This document shows, piece after piece, positions 7,923-15,587 of a stretch of 64,000 nucleotides of DNA. The translations under genes were made by a program, and so were the position numbers. The notes below the pieces were generated by a model that made no database searches, was not told the origin of the DNA, and saw only the letters and a program-made list of their open reading frames with translations. This stretch comes from SMWC01 sp964466315 (GTDB taxonomy: Bacteria > Pseudomonadota > Gammaproteobacteria > Steroidobacterales > Rariloculaceae): the NCBI GenBank assembly GCA_964466315.1, contig CAYXNS010000003.1, forward strand, positions 40,739-104,738. Reading direction: 5' to 3'. Position 1 is the first letter of the stretch. The number at the start of each line of letters is the position of its first letter.

Positions 7923-9209
7923 ATGGCCCACTATCTGAAACAGGGAATCTCTGGCGACGAGATTGCCGATCAAGACGACCGTGTTCGCCGTACCGTCGAG
8001 GACATGCTCGATAATATTGATGCGCGCGGCGACGAAGCGATGCGCGAGTACTCGGAACGCTTCGATAACTGGTCGCCCGAGTCATTCCGCCTCAGCGCCG
8101 AGCAGATCGCCAGCTGCCACGACGAGCTCTCAACGCAGGTCATCGGCGACATCAAGTTCGCGCAGGAGCAGATACGAAACTTCGCGCACGCGCAGAAAGA
8201 GGCTCTCAAGGACGTCGAGGTCGAGACACTGCCCGGCGTGACGCTGGGCCACAAGAATCTTCCGGTCAACAGCGTCGGCTGTTACGTGCCGGGCGGAAAA
8301 TACCCGATGGTCGCCTCGGCGCACATGAGCGTCGTGACGGCGAAAGTCGCCGGCGTGAAACGGATCATCGCCTCCGCGCCGCCGTATCGGGGCCGGGTCA
8401 ACGCGGCGATCGTCGCCGCGATGGATTTAGGCGGCGCAGATGAGATCTATTGCCTTGGCGGTGTTCAGGCTGTAGCGGCCATGGCGCTCGGCACGAATAC
8501 GATCGCGCCCGTCGACATGATCGTCGGGCCGGGTAACGCGTACGTGGCGGAGGCCAAGCGGCAGCTGTTCGGCCGGGTCGGCATCGACCTGCTCGCCGGC
8601 CCGACCGAAACTCTGATCATCGCCGACGACAGCGTGGACGGCGAACTCTGCGCCGCGGATCTGCTGGGCCAAGCGGAGCATGGCCCGACCTCGCCCGCCA
8701 TGTTGCTGACGGACTCGGAGCAACTCGCGCACGACACGATGGCGGCCGTCGAGCGGCAGCTCGAGGTACTGCCCACGGCCGAGATCGCCGGCAAAGCGTG
8801 GCAGAACTACGGCCAGGTCATCGTCTGTGACAACGTCGACGAGATGGTCGAGATTGCCGACGAGATCGCATCCGAGCATGTCCAGGTCATGACGCGCGAC
8901 CCCGATTATTTTCTCGACAACATGAGCAACTACGGCGCGCTGTTCCTCGGCCCGGAGACGAACGTCTCCTACGGGGACAAGGTCATCGGCACGAATCACA
9001 CGCTGCCGACGCGGAAAGCCGCCCGGTACACGGGCGGGCTGTGGGTCGGCAAGTTCATCAAGACCTGCGCGTATCAGAAGATCACCGAGGCGGCATCCGT
9101 ACAGGTCGGCGAATATTGCTCCCGCCTCTGCGACCTCGAAGGCTTCATGGGCCACAAAGAGCAGGCCGACATCCGCCTGCGTCGTTACGGTACGGCGAAG
9201 GCCGGCTAG
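7923..9209 (+). CDS. Histidinol dehydrogenase family protein, likely sulfopropanediol/alcohol dehydrogenase type
   Basis: A 428-residue NAD- and zinc-dependent dehydrogenase of the HisD fold. Blocks seen: SVGCYVPGGKYPM, GGVQAVAAMALGT, MIVGPGNAYVAEAKRQLFGRVGID, AGPTETLIIAD, GQAEHGPTSPA, SEHVQVMT, GTNHTLPT and the C-terminal YGTA. The gene is not near other his genes, and blocks such as NLPVNSVGCYVPGG and YTGGLWVGKFIKTCAYQ resemble the HpsN-like branch (sulfopropanediol 3-dehydrogenase and relatives) more than biosynthetic HisD. The actual substrate cannot be read from sequence. GGAG lies nine bases before the ATG. Its stop codon overlaps the stop of the converging DUF6152 gene (shared CTAG at 9206-9209). 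Confidence 0.82.
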   Translation: MAHYLKQGISGDEIADQDDRVRRTVEDMLDNIDARGDEAMREYSERFDNWSPESFRLSAEQIASCHDELSTQVIGDIKFAQEQIRNFAHAQKEALKDVEVETLPGVTLGHKNLPVNSVGCYVPGGKYPMVASAHMSVVTAKVAGVKRIIASAPPYRGRVNAAIVAAMDLGGADEIYCLGGVQAVAAMALGTNTIAPVDMIVGPGNAYVAEAKRQLFGRVGIDLLAGPTETLIIADDSVDGELCAADLLGQAEHGPTSPAMLLTDSEQLAHDTMAAVERQLEVLPTAEIAGKAWQNYGQVIVCDNVDEMVEIADEIASEHVQVMTRDPDYFLDNMSNYGALFLGPETNVSYGDKVIGTNHTLPTRKAARYTGGLWVGKFIKTCAYQKITEAASVQVGEYCSRLCDLEGFMGHKEQADIRLRRYGTAKAG

Positions 9210-10273
9210 TCGCTCGGGCGCGCTCCGATTTCCGTGGCACCGGGCCGGATATTGTTTCCGCCGGCAAGCTCCACGCAGTCGTAGGGCCGATACGGCACGG
9301 CCGAGATGTCCGCGTGGTCGCGCCCGCTGAACGGTCCGTCGAAATAGAGCGGATCGTCGGCTGTGTATTCACGCACGAGCGTCTGCGTGTCCTCCTCATA
9401 CCAGAACCGTTCGATGACGTGGTACTGGTCGCTGTGCATGACCTCGTTAAGTGGGCTTACGGCGCCGTCGGAGATACCCGCCGTATCGACGACGAGTACA
9501 TCGCCCTCCCAGTGCCCGATGGAATGCCCGGCGGTCGTGTGCACGAGGTTATCCGGATGCTCAGTCATGTCGAGGTAGATAGTGCGCTCGAGATCCATGT
9601 AGCCGTAGAGGATCGTGACCGTGTCACCGATCTGCGTGATCTGGTTCGGGAAACGGCCGAAAGGCCACCCGTGAATGATGCCGACGCTCTCGCAGCGCAG
9701 CGCCGGGTGGTCGAATTCGTACTCGAAAACTTCCGCGGCGGCGCGTGCGGCGGCCGTTTGCGTTGGGCGCTCGCGCGGCCCCGAACGCGGCTGCGTCGCC
9801 CAATGGCCACTGATGTTCGGCTGGCCGTTCGCGAGTCGCAGCGGGCGTTCGCGCCCCGCCCCCTCGGCCACGAGCACGGGCCCGGCGTCCTCGCGAGGCA
9901 CGACCGTGCCGTCGTGGAGCACGAACGCGTTGACGTAACAGTGACTCGCCTCGCGCTTCGCGGGCGAAGCGTCGATCCTGATGCTCTGTCCCACTACCAG
10001 CGACTCGTTGGTCCAGCCCTGCCGCCGCAACGTAATCGCCGCGGGTAGCTCACAGCGCCAGTTCTCGGTCGCGTCGTCCTCGCCCGCAACATCGAAGTAG
10101 ACATAGGCATGCGGATTCACGAGCCTGAAGTCCGTCACGACGCCCTCGTAGATATTGTGCCGGTCGAGGAAGAAATGCGGCGCGTCGGAGTGATGCGCCT
10201 CGGCGACCGTCATGTGCGAGAGGCCCGCCAATCCGAAAGCGATGGCAAAGCAGAGGGGAACTCTTTTAGGCAT
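9206..10273 (-). CDS. DUF6152 family secreted protein, long form
   Basis: About 355 residues. The start at 10273 gives a clean export signal (MPKRVPLCFAIAFGLAGLSH, then MTVAEA) followed by the DUF6152 entry HHSDAPHFFLDRHNIYEGVV, DFRLVNPHAYVYFDV, and LRRQGWTNESLVVGQSIRID. After about 130 residues a second region begins (RLANGQPNISGHWATQ...) with GWPFGRFPNQITQIGDTVTI and VVDTAGISDG, as in long DUF6152 proteins of proteobacteria whose function is unknown. An ATG at 10291 is the other possible start. Nearby short DUF6152 gene at 2918 shows the family is duplicated here. Confidence 0.75.
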   Translation of the reverse strand: MPKRVPLCFAIAFGLAGLSHMTVAEAHHSDAPHFFLDRHNIYEGVVTDFRLVNPHAYVYFDVAGEDDATENWRCELPAAITLRRQGWTNESLVVGQSIRIDASPAKREASHCYVNAFVLHDGTVVPREDAGPVLVAEGAGRERPLRLANGQPNISGHWATQPRSGPRERPTQTAAARAAAEVFEYEFDHPALRCESVGIIHGWPFGRFPNQITQIGDTVTILYGYMDLERTIYLDMTEHPDNLVHTTAGHSIGHWEGDVLVVDTAGISDGAVSPLNEVMHSDQYHVIERFWYEEDTQTLVREYTADDPLYFDGPFSGRDHADISAVPYRPYDCVELAGGNNIRPGATEIGARPSD

Positions 10274-10498
10274 TTTCAAATCATCTTCCATAGCGAGTGC
10301 GGCCTGATGGGAATTCCGACATGATAGCAACAGGGGCAGTTCCCTGGTAAGCGCAGCCGGCCGATAAGTACAATGAGTGCAAGTATTTATTATCTTTATG
10401 TTTTCCATTTATGACAGGTAGCCGGTTAGAATCTCCCGGTAGCCGTCCGGGCTCTCATGGAGTTCGAGAATCGAAGAACAACTCAAGGGGATTACGCT

Positions 10499-11179
10499 AT
10501 GAGAGTGTCTTTACGTCTTGCCTTCTGCCTCATCTCTCTGATGATCGGCATGGCACAAACCGTTCATTCCCAGACGAACGACGCAGCCTATGTCGTCACC
10601 TATATCGAGGTCATGCCGGTATCAACCTCGCAGGCCATCGATCTACTGGTAGACCACGCCGAAGCGAGCCACGATGACGATGGGAACTCCCTGTTTCAGG
10701 TTCTACAACGGATAGGCCGCCCCAATCATTTCGCAATACTCGAGACCTGGGCCGATGCCGATGCGCAAGAAACCCATGCTAGCGCTGGACACACACGTGC
10801 GTTCCGGGCGGCTCTGGACCCACTGCTCTACAGCCCATACGATCAGCGCTTGCACACGGAGCTACACGTTGGCGGCCGTGCCGACACGGGCGGTTCTATC
10901 TACGGTCTCACGCACATCGATATCATCCCGACAGGCCTCAACGAAGGTCTCGAGCGTATCGCTGCACTCGTTGCTGCGAGCCGCGGGGATGCCGGCGTGG
11001 TCCGCTTTGATGTTCTGACGCAGGTGAGCCGCCGCAATCATATGACGCTTGTGGAGAGTTGGGAGAGCGTGGGCTCACAGGAAGCTCATTCGACAGCCGG
11101 GCACAAGAAGGTGTTCCGCGACGCACTGCAGCCGTTGAGTGGCAGTCTCTACGACGAGCGCCTCTACAGAGTGCTGTAG
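10499..11179 (+). CDS. Secreted protein with two ABM-like domains
   Basis: A 226-residue exported protein (signal MRVSLRLAFCLISLMIGMAQ ending near VHS). It consists of two similar halves, each with the antibiotic-biosynthesis-monooxygenase (dimeric alpha-beta barrel) pattern: half 1 VVTYIEVMP...LFQVLQRIGRPNHFAILETW...ETHASAGHTRAFRAAL and half 2 LTHIDIIP...RFDVLTQVSRRNHMTLVESW...EAHSTAGHKKVFRDAL. Single ABM proteins act as dimers, so a tandem protein could form the dimer within one chain. Function unknown; quinol oxidation is one guess from the family. AAGGGG precedes the ATG. An in-frame ATG at 10457 is rejected because it precedes the signal peptide. Confidence 0.7.
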   Translation: MRVSLRLAFCLISLMIGMAQTVHSQTNDAAYVVTYIEVMPVSTSQAIDLLVDHAEASHDDDGNSLFQVLQRIGRPNHFAILETWADADAQETHASAGHTRAFRAALDPLLYSPYDQRLHTELHVGGRADTGGSIYGLTHIDIIPTGLNEGLERIAALVAASRGDAGVVRFDVLTQVSRRNHMTLVESWESVGSQEAHSTAGHKKVFRDALQPLSGSLYDERLYRVL

Positions 11180-11195
11180 GCGACGGTCGAACGGC

Positions 11196-11224
11196 AAAGA
11201 AAAGGGGGCGGTTCCCTTTTCTTT
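11196..11224. terminator. T-tract palindrome, copy 2 (terminator)
   Basis: Perfect 11-base arms AAAGAAAAGGG / CCCTTTTCTTT around GGCGGTT. The right half (GGGGGCGGTTCCCTTTT) is a diverged member of the repeat family described at 38661. It closes the double-ABM gene. Confidence 0.65.
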
Positions 11225-11309
11225 AATAACGGTGAGTGTGGGAGCGACGGCCGTGATGCGATTCTGACCGGCAGTTCGTGCTTGTGGGTGCCGGGTAAAA
11301 GCTTAAAAT

Positions 11310-11328
11310 AAGAAAGATTATCATTCGC
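11310..11328 (+). promoter_or_regulatory. Possible Fur box upstream of feoA
   Basis: AAGAAAGATTATCATTCGC matches 13 of 19 positions of the Fur consensus, with the right half GATTATCATT well kept. It lies 22 bases before the feoA start, where Fur binding would block transcription of feoAB in iron-rich cells. Confidence 0.45.
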
Positions 11329-11350
11329 ATCTAGGAACACAGTACAGACC

Positions 11351-11587
11351 ATGACTCTGGCCGATCTCAACAAGGGCGACTGCGTCCACATCGAGTCTAT
11401 CGACACGGCTACCCGAAGCGTACAGCGACTCATGGTCATGGGCCTCGTCGAAGGCGCCGAACTTCGGTTCGTAGGCGCCTCGTTGGGCGGAGATCCACTG
11501 GAGTTCCTCCTTCATGGCAGCGCCGTGTCGCTGCGCCGGGCCGATGCCCGGCAGTTCGAGATCCGGCCCCAGCCGATCGATGGCTAG
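11351..11587 (+). CDS. feoA: Ferrous iron transport protein A
   Basis: A 78-residue SH3-like cytosolic protein, MTLADLNKGDCVHIESID...RLMVMGLVEGAELRFVG...DPLEFLLHGSAVSLRRADARQFEI. This is the usual FeoA pattern (LMxMGLxxGxxL then the A-x-S-LRR-x-A block). It assists FeoB in ferrous iron uptake. Its last codons overlap the feoB start by eight bases, so the two are translationally coupled. Confidence 0.9.
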   Translation: MTLADLNKGDCVHIESIDTATRSVQRLMVMGLVEGAELRFVGASLGGDPLEFLLHGSAVSLRRADARQFEIRPQPIDG

Positions 11588-13766
11588 CCCCAACACAATC
11601 AGCGTGCCCGTGGATCGACTCACGGTCGCCCGCAATGTGACTATCGTGCTGGTCGGCAACCCCAACTCCGGCAAGAGCACGGTGTTCAACCGATTGACGG
11701 GCTTGCGGCAGAAAACCGGCAATTTCCCCGGCGTCACCGTTGAGAAACGCATCGGCAAACTCACACTGGAAGGTATCGTGATGGATCTCGTTGATCTGCC
11801 AGGAACCTATTCGCTGAGTTCCAACTCCGATGACGAACGTATCGCCGTCGATGTACTGCTCGGCCGGGTAGCTGGGACTCCCCTGCCCGATGTCATTCTC
11901 GCCGTGATCGACGCAACGCGACTCTACCAGAGCCTGTACCTTCTGCAGCAGCTCGCGGAACTCGGCCGGCCCATGGTCGTTGCTTTGACGATGACCGACG
12001 CGGCACTGCGGAAAGGCATTCGAGTCAATACCGAAGCACTTTCCGAACGGCTGGAAGGTATTCCCGCATGCACGATCATCGCGACGACAGGGAGTGGTAT
12101 CGATCGTCTCAGGGAACTCATCGCACAAGCCGTGACGAGTCAACCTCCTGGGGCACGCTCGTTCTGGCCGGATCTCCGCCGGACGGCCGAGGTAGTGCGG
12201 GAGGAATTCGAGGAGACGACGCTGAGCGTCGTCGAGATCGAACGCGCATTGATTGACTCCGATACTCAGTCGATCGACACGCTGCGAACGACATCGGGGG
12301 AAGGCGCAGTAAAACGAGTCGCCGAGTTGCGAGAAAATCTATGCGGAGACGAGCCGCCGCTCGCCGTCGAGGCCCGCAATCGCTACGAGTGGATCAAGCG
12401 AACGCTGCCGCATGTTCAATCGAAGGCTGGAGCGGCGACCCGTTGGAGCAGCAAATTCGCAACCTGGCTCAATCGGCCCCTGCCGGCCATAGTGCTATTT
12501 CTGATCGTGATGGCAACGGTCTTTCAAGCCGTATTCGCCTGGGCCACACCCTTGATGGATCTCATCGACGCAGGCTCGAGCGCCACTGGCGGCTGGCTTG
12601 AGGCCGTACTCCCGGCCGGTTTTATAACGAGCCTGCTCGTCGACGGCATCATCGCCGGTGTCGGCAGCGTCATTATCTTCTTGCCTCAGATCCTGATCCT
12701 GTTCCTCTTTATTATCGTCATGGAGGATACGGGCTATCTGGCACGGGCCGCCTTCCTCGTCGATCGCGGTATGCGCGCCGTAGGGCTTTCCGGTCAATCG
12801 GTTATTCCTTTGTTGTCCGGTTTCGCTTGCGCCGTACCCAGCATCATGGCGACTCGGGTCATCCCCAATCGGCGCGACCGTATTGCAACCATCATGGCTG
12901 CACCCTTCATGACCTGCTCTGCGCGCCTTCCCGTATACGCGTTACTGATCGCGGCGTTCGTCCCAAGCCGGAACTTCGGTCTCCTGAATCTTCAAGGCAT
13001 CGTGCTTTTCGGGCTCTATATGCTCGGGATCGTCGGCGGCGTCGCAACCGCGCTGCTTTTGAAGCGATCGGCGCTGCGCGGCCCGAGCCCAACCTTCATC
13101 CTCGCCCTGCCCGAGTTCCACATGCCGAACGTGCAGACGGTTCTGATGAAGCTACTCGACCGGGCACGAATCTTTCTGCGCCGTGCCGGTACCGTCATCT
13201 TTACGGTCGCGGTCATCGTATGGGCACTGGCCTATTTTCCGCGTTCCGAGTTGATAGAAACGGATCGTGTGAATGCCCAGATTCAGGCAGTCGCCACGCT
13301 TGAGAGTGAAGCGCTAGAGCAAGCCACCGTGCAGATCGATAACGACGCTGCCGCGGCGCATCTGTCCCAGAGCTGGCTCGGCCGAGCCGGGCAATTTGTG
13401 GCACCGGTGTTCTCACCGCTCGGCTGGGACTGGCGAATCTCCGCCGCGGTCATCGCGGGCTTCCCAGCACGCGAGGTCGTGGTCGCCGTACTCGGAACGA
13501 TCTACGCCGTCGGAGCTGCCGCCGATGAAGCGAGTCTTCAGGACCGCTTGACGTCGGCGACCTGGCCCGATGGCAACCCGGTTTTTACGTTGCCTATGGT
13601 TCTGGGGCTACTTCTGTTCTACGCCTGGTGCCTGCAGTGCGCGGCAACACTCGCCGTCATCAAGCGCGAGACCAACGGCTGGGGATGGCCGGTCTTCGCG
13701 TGGAGTTATATGTCGGTGTTGGGCTATCTCGGCGCATTACTGATCTTTCAGATCAGCAGCACCTAG
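11580..13766 (+). CDS. feoB: Ferrous iron transport protein B
   Basis: A 728-residue inner-membrane Fe(II) transporter with an N-terminal G domain. ATG at 11580 lies inside the end of feoA; the frame is open further back but that reads through feoA. G1 GNPNSGKS (26-33), switch region FPGVTVE, G3 DLPGTYS (72-78). The G4 position reads T-M-T-D (137-140) where FeoB proteins normally have N-x-x-D; the Asn contacts the guanine base, so nucleotide binding or specificity may differ. Membrane part: Gate domains with IFLPQILILFLFI, SGFACAVPSIMATR and MTCSARLPVYALLI, and a C-terminal FYAWCLQCAATLAV segment. No feoC follows. The stop is directly followed by a two-way terminator. Confidence 0.93.
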   Translation: MASPNTISVPVDRLTVARNVTIVLVGNPNSGKSTVFNRLTGLRQKTGNFPGVTVEKRIGKLTLEGIVMDLVDLPGTYSLSSNSDDERIAVDVLLGRVAGTPLPDVILAVIDATRLYQSLYLLQQLAELGRPMVVALTMTDAALRKGIRVNTEALSERLEGIPACTIIATTGSGIDRLRELIAQAVTSQPPGARSFWPDLRRTAEVVREEFEETTLSVVEIERALIDSDTQSIDTLRTTSGEGAVKRVAELRENLCGDEPPLAVEARNRYEWIKRTLPHVQSKAGAATRWSSKFATWLNRPLPAIVLFLIVMATVFQAVFAWATPLMDLIDAGSSATGGWLEAVLPAGFITSLLVDGIIAGVGSVIIFLPQILILFLFIIVMEDTGYLARAAFLVDRGMRAVGLSGQSVIPLLSGFACAVPSIMATRVIPNRRDRIATIMAAPFMTCSARLPVYALLIAAFVPSRNFGLLNLQGIVLFGLYMLGIVGGVATALLLKRSALRGPSPTFILALPEFHMPNVQTVLMKLLDRARIFLRRAGTVIFTVAVIVWALAYFPRSELIETDRVNAQIQAVATLESEALEQATVQIDNDAAAAHLSQSWLGRAGQFVAPVFSPLGWDWRISAAVIAGFPAREVVVAVLGTIYAVGAAADEASLQDRLTSATWPDGNPVFTLPMVLGLLLFYAWCLQCAATLAVIKRETNGWGWPVFAWSYMSVLGYLGALLIFQISST

Positions 13767-13792
13767 AAAAAAAGGGCTAGATCCCTTTTTTT
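13767..13792. terminator. T-tract palindrome, copy 3 (two-way terminator)
   Basis: AAAAAAAGGG / CCCTTTTTTT with loop CTAGAT, perfect arms of 10 bases. It starts on the base after the feoB stop and ends 8 bases before the end of the converging SDR gene, so it can stop transcription from both sides. Core GGGCTAGATCCCTTTTTTT is a member of the repeat family. Confidence 0.75.
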
Positions 13793-13799
13793 CGAGGTT

Positions 13800-14780
13800 C
13801 TAGATCAGATACGGTCGGGTCAGGTCCTCCGATACCGACCAGAGTCTCTCGGCCATGGCGTCATCCAGCATGTTCGCGTCCGGTGTAGCCGGATTACAGT
13901 CTGAAAAATAACAGCCGCTCACGCCCACCAGTTCCGGACTCGTCGCGACATAGCAGGTCGTTGCGGCGCCCTCTTCGACCGACTTCAGGAAAAACAATCC
14001 CGCAAAACGAAAGATCGCGTTCTGCCAACCCGGCAGGTTGCGCGCGATATTCGTCACCACGACTCCCGGGTGAAGTGCGTTGCAAGTCGCGTTAGTGCCC
14101 TCGAGGCGGTACGCGAGTTCGCGCGCGAACAGGCCATTCGCGAGCTTGGAGTGCCCGTAGAGTCTCTGGCGATCAAAATCGCCCTCGCCTGCGAGATTAT
14201 CGAACTGAATGCCATCTGCGGGCGCCGAACGATGGGCCCGACTCGCGACGACGACGACCCGGCCTTTAGGCGATGCGAGCACCTGCTCCAGCAAACGATT
14301 CACGAGGATGAAGTGACCGAGGTGATTGACGACGAAATGCATCTCTAGAGCGCGCACCCGTTGGAGCTCATTCAGCAGGACGCCCGCATTGCAGATCAGC
14401 ATATCGATGGAGTCGGTCTGGGCCCGCGCCGCTTCGGCGCACGCGACGACGGAGTCGAAATCTGACAACTCCAGAACGAGGGGCGTCGTATTCCCCGCGA
14501 TACTGTCACACGCGATCCGCCCCTTCTCGGCCGTGCGCGCCGTACCGAGAACGTGCGCACCGCGCAGAGCCAGCACACGCATCGTCTCGTAGCCGATACC
14601 GGTGTTGACGCCCGTGACGAGCGCGGTCTTGCCAGTGAGATCTAAACCTTGGGTCACTTGCTCAGCCGTGGAGTCTTCATCGTAGGAACTGATCGGCGTA
14701 TCGACGCAGGCCGCTCTGAGCACTACCGGGCCCATGCTCATGAGAACCCCGCCCTGCAAGATGTGCCTTCGATTCATCAT
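13800..14780 (-). CDS. Short-chain dehydrogenase/reductase with Tat-like leader
   Basis: A 326-residue NAD(P)-dependent SDR of the retinol-dehydrogenase/WWOX-like type. Cofactor site TGVNTGIG (about residue 56-63), CNAGV, catalytic Ser in VVVVASRAHRS and the Y-G-H-S-K tetrad block. The N-terminus (MMNRRHILQGGVLMSMG) looks like a twin-arginine-type or lipoprotein leader (LRAAC), which is unusual for an SDR and suggests export or membrane attachment. The substrate is unknown. It converges on feoB. Confidence 0.8.
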   Translation of the reverse strand: MMNRRHILQGGVLMSMGPVVLRAACVDTPISSYDEDSTAEQVTQGLDLTGKTALVTGVNTGIGYETMRVLALRGAHVLGTARTAEKGRIACDSIAGNTTPLVLELSDFDSVVACAEAARAQTDSIDMLICNAGVLLNELQRVRALEMHFVVNHLGHFILVNRLLEQVLASPKGRVVVVASRAHRSAPADGIQFDNLAGEGDFDRQRLYGHSKLANGLFARELAYRLEGTNATCNALHPGVVVTNIARNLPGWQNAIFRFAGLFFLKSVEEGAATTCYVATSPELVGVSGCYFSDCNPATPDANMLDDAMAERLWSVSEDLTRPYLI

Positions 14781-15092
14781 GTTAGGCTCGGATCCGCGTC
14801 AACAATCTACAGTGTGAAAGACCGCCGCCGCGCGATCAAGCGCTGAAGGGCCGGCATAAATGATCCACAGATCCTGTGGATAACTCTGTGGAGAACCGGA
14901 TGAATAGTACGGCTCGGGCTTGACTCTTAGTGGCGCGGTATCAGATTGGTTAAAAAAACGGCAATATTATCATTCATAGTAATATCAATCGATTACAGTT
15001 GTTACCACGTGCAAAACTTGAAATAGACTCGCCAACCTAACAGTTTCTTAATACGCGAAGATTCTTTCGCGCCGACATGTGGAAAGGAGCGT
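14781..15092. other. Gene-free region with DnaA-box cluster and AT-rich flank (origin-like)
   Basis: Three DnaA-type nonamers lie within 35 bases: TGATCCACA at 14861-14869 (one mismatch), TTATCCACA on the minus strand at 14875-14883 (perfect) and TTCTCCACA on the minus strand at 14887-14895 (one mismatch). The first two form an exact palindrome ATCCACAG-ATC-CTGTGGAT (14863-14881). Three GATC sites lie at 14834, 14862 and 14871. An AT-rich run follows at 14940-15000. The minus-strand stretch CAGAGTTATCCACAG matches the R1 region of E. coli oriC. No dnaA, rpmH or gidA is nearby. It may be a replication origin, a DnaA-titration or DnaA-regulated site. Confidence 0.5.
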
Positions 15093-15587
15093 CTAACTCC
15101 CCTGCTGGCGAAGCTCGACGGCGGTATGCCGGCCATCCGCTGTCGGCTGATACCAGACCGTGAAGTCGCCGGCCGCGACCTCGAAATCGCCGAGTGGATC
15201 TTCGCTCTCGATCTCGAAGGCGTCGAATCCAGTACGAGCCATGAAGTGCAGTTGCTCGAGCAGCACATCGCCGACGGCACGCAGTTCACCGGTGAAGCCA
15301 TACTTCTCCCGGATCAGCCGGGCGTAGGAGTAGGCGCGCCCGTCGCGAAAAGCCGGAAATTCCAGAGCGATGACCGCGAGCTTGTCCAGCCCGGCGCCAA
15401 CGAGATCTGGAGACTGCTCGCTCGTGAGGCGAACGCCCAAGGGCTCGCCACGTTGGAGCAGCTTCTCGTGCTCGGACTGCCAGCGCTCGAGGTCCACGAC
15501 GACCGCACCTGTCGCCGGAAGCTCAGCATCAGCCTCGATATATACGAAGGAATCGTCGACGAGTTTGTCTTCTTTAATCAGAGCCAT
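15093..15587 (-). CDS. DUF934 protein, sulfite reductase-associated
   Basis: A 164-residue cytosolic protein of the DUF934 family, which in proteobacteria is encoded right after an assimilatory sulfite reductase. Visible family pattern: an N-terminal half with VVVDLERW, then LDKLAVIALEFPAFRDGRAYSYARLIREKYGF, where the A-FRDGRAYS-A-LLR block is diagnostic, then GELRAVGDVLLEQLHFMARTGFDAFE. Its exact role is not known; it is thought to serve sulfite reductase function. Its ATG overlaps the cysI stop by one base (TAATG), showing translational coupling. Confidence 0.85.
   Translation of the reverse strand: MALIKEDKLVDDSFVYIEADAELPATGAVVVDLERWQSEHEKLLQRGEPLGVRLTSEQSPDLVGAGLDKLAVIALEFPAFRDGRAYSYARLIREKYGFTGELRAVGDVLLEQLHFMARTGFDAFEIESEDPLGDFEVAAGDFTVWYQPTADGRHTAVELRQQGS

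Noticed and set aside
8427..9155. 242-codon minus-strand frame over the HisD-like gene
   Set aside because: Antisense shadow with irregular composition; the plus-strand gene is well supported.
7923..9209. Assignment as biosynthetic histidinol dehydrogenase (hisD)
   Set aside because: No other his genes are near and several blocks fit the HpsN-like branch better. Only the family level is claimed.
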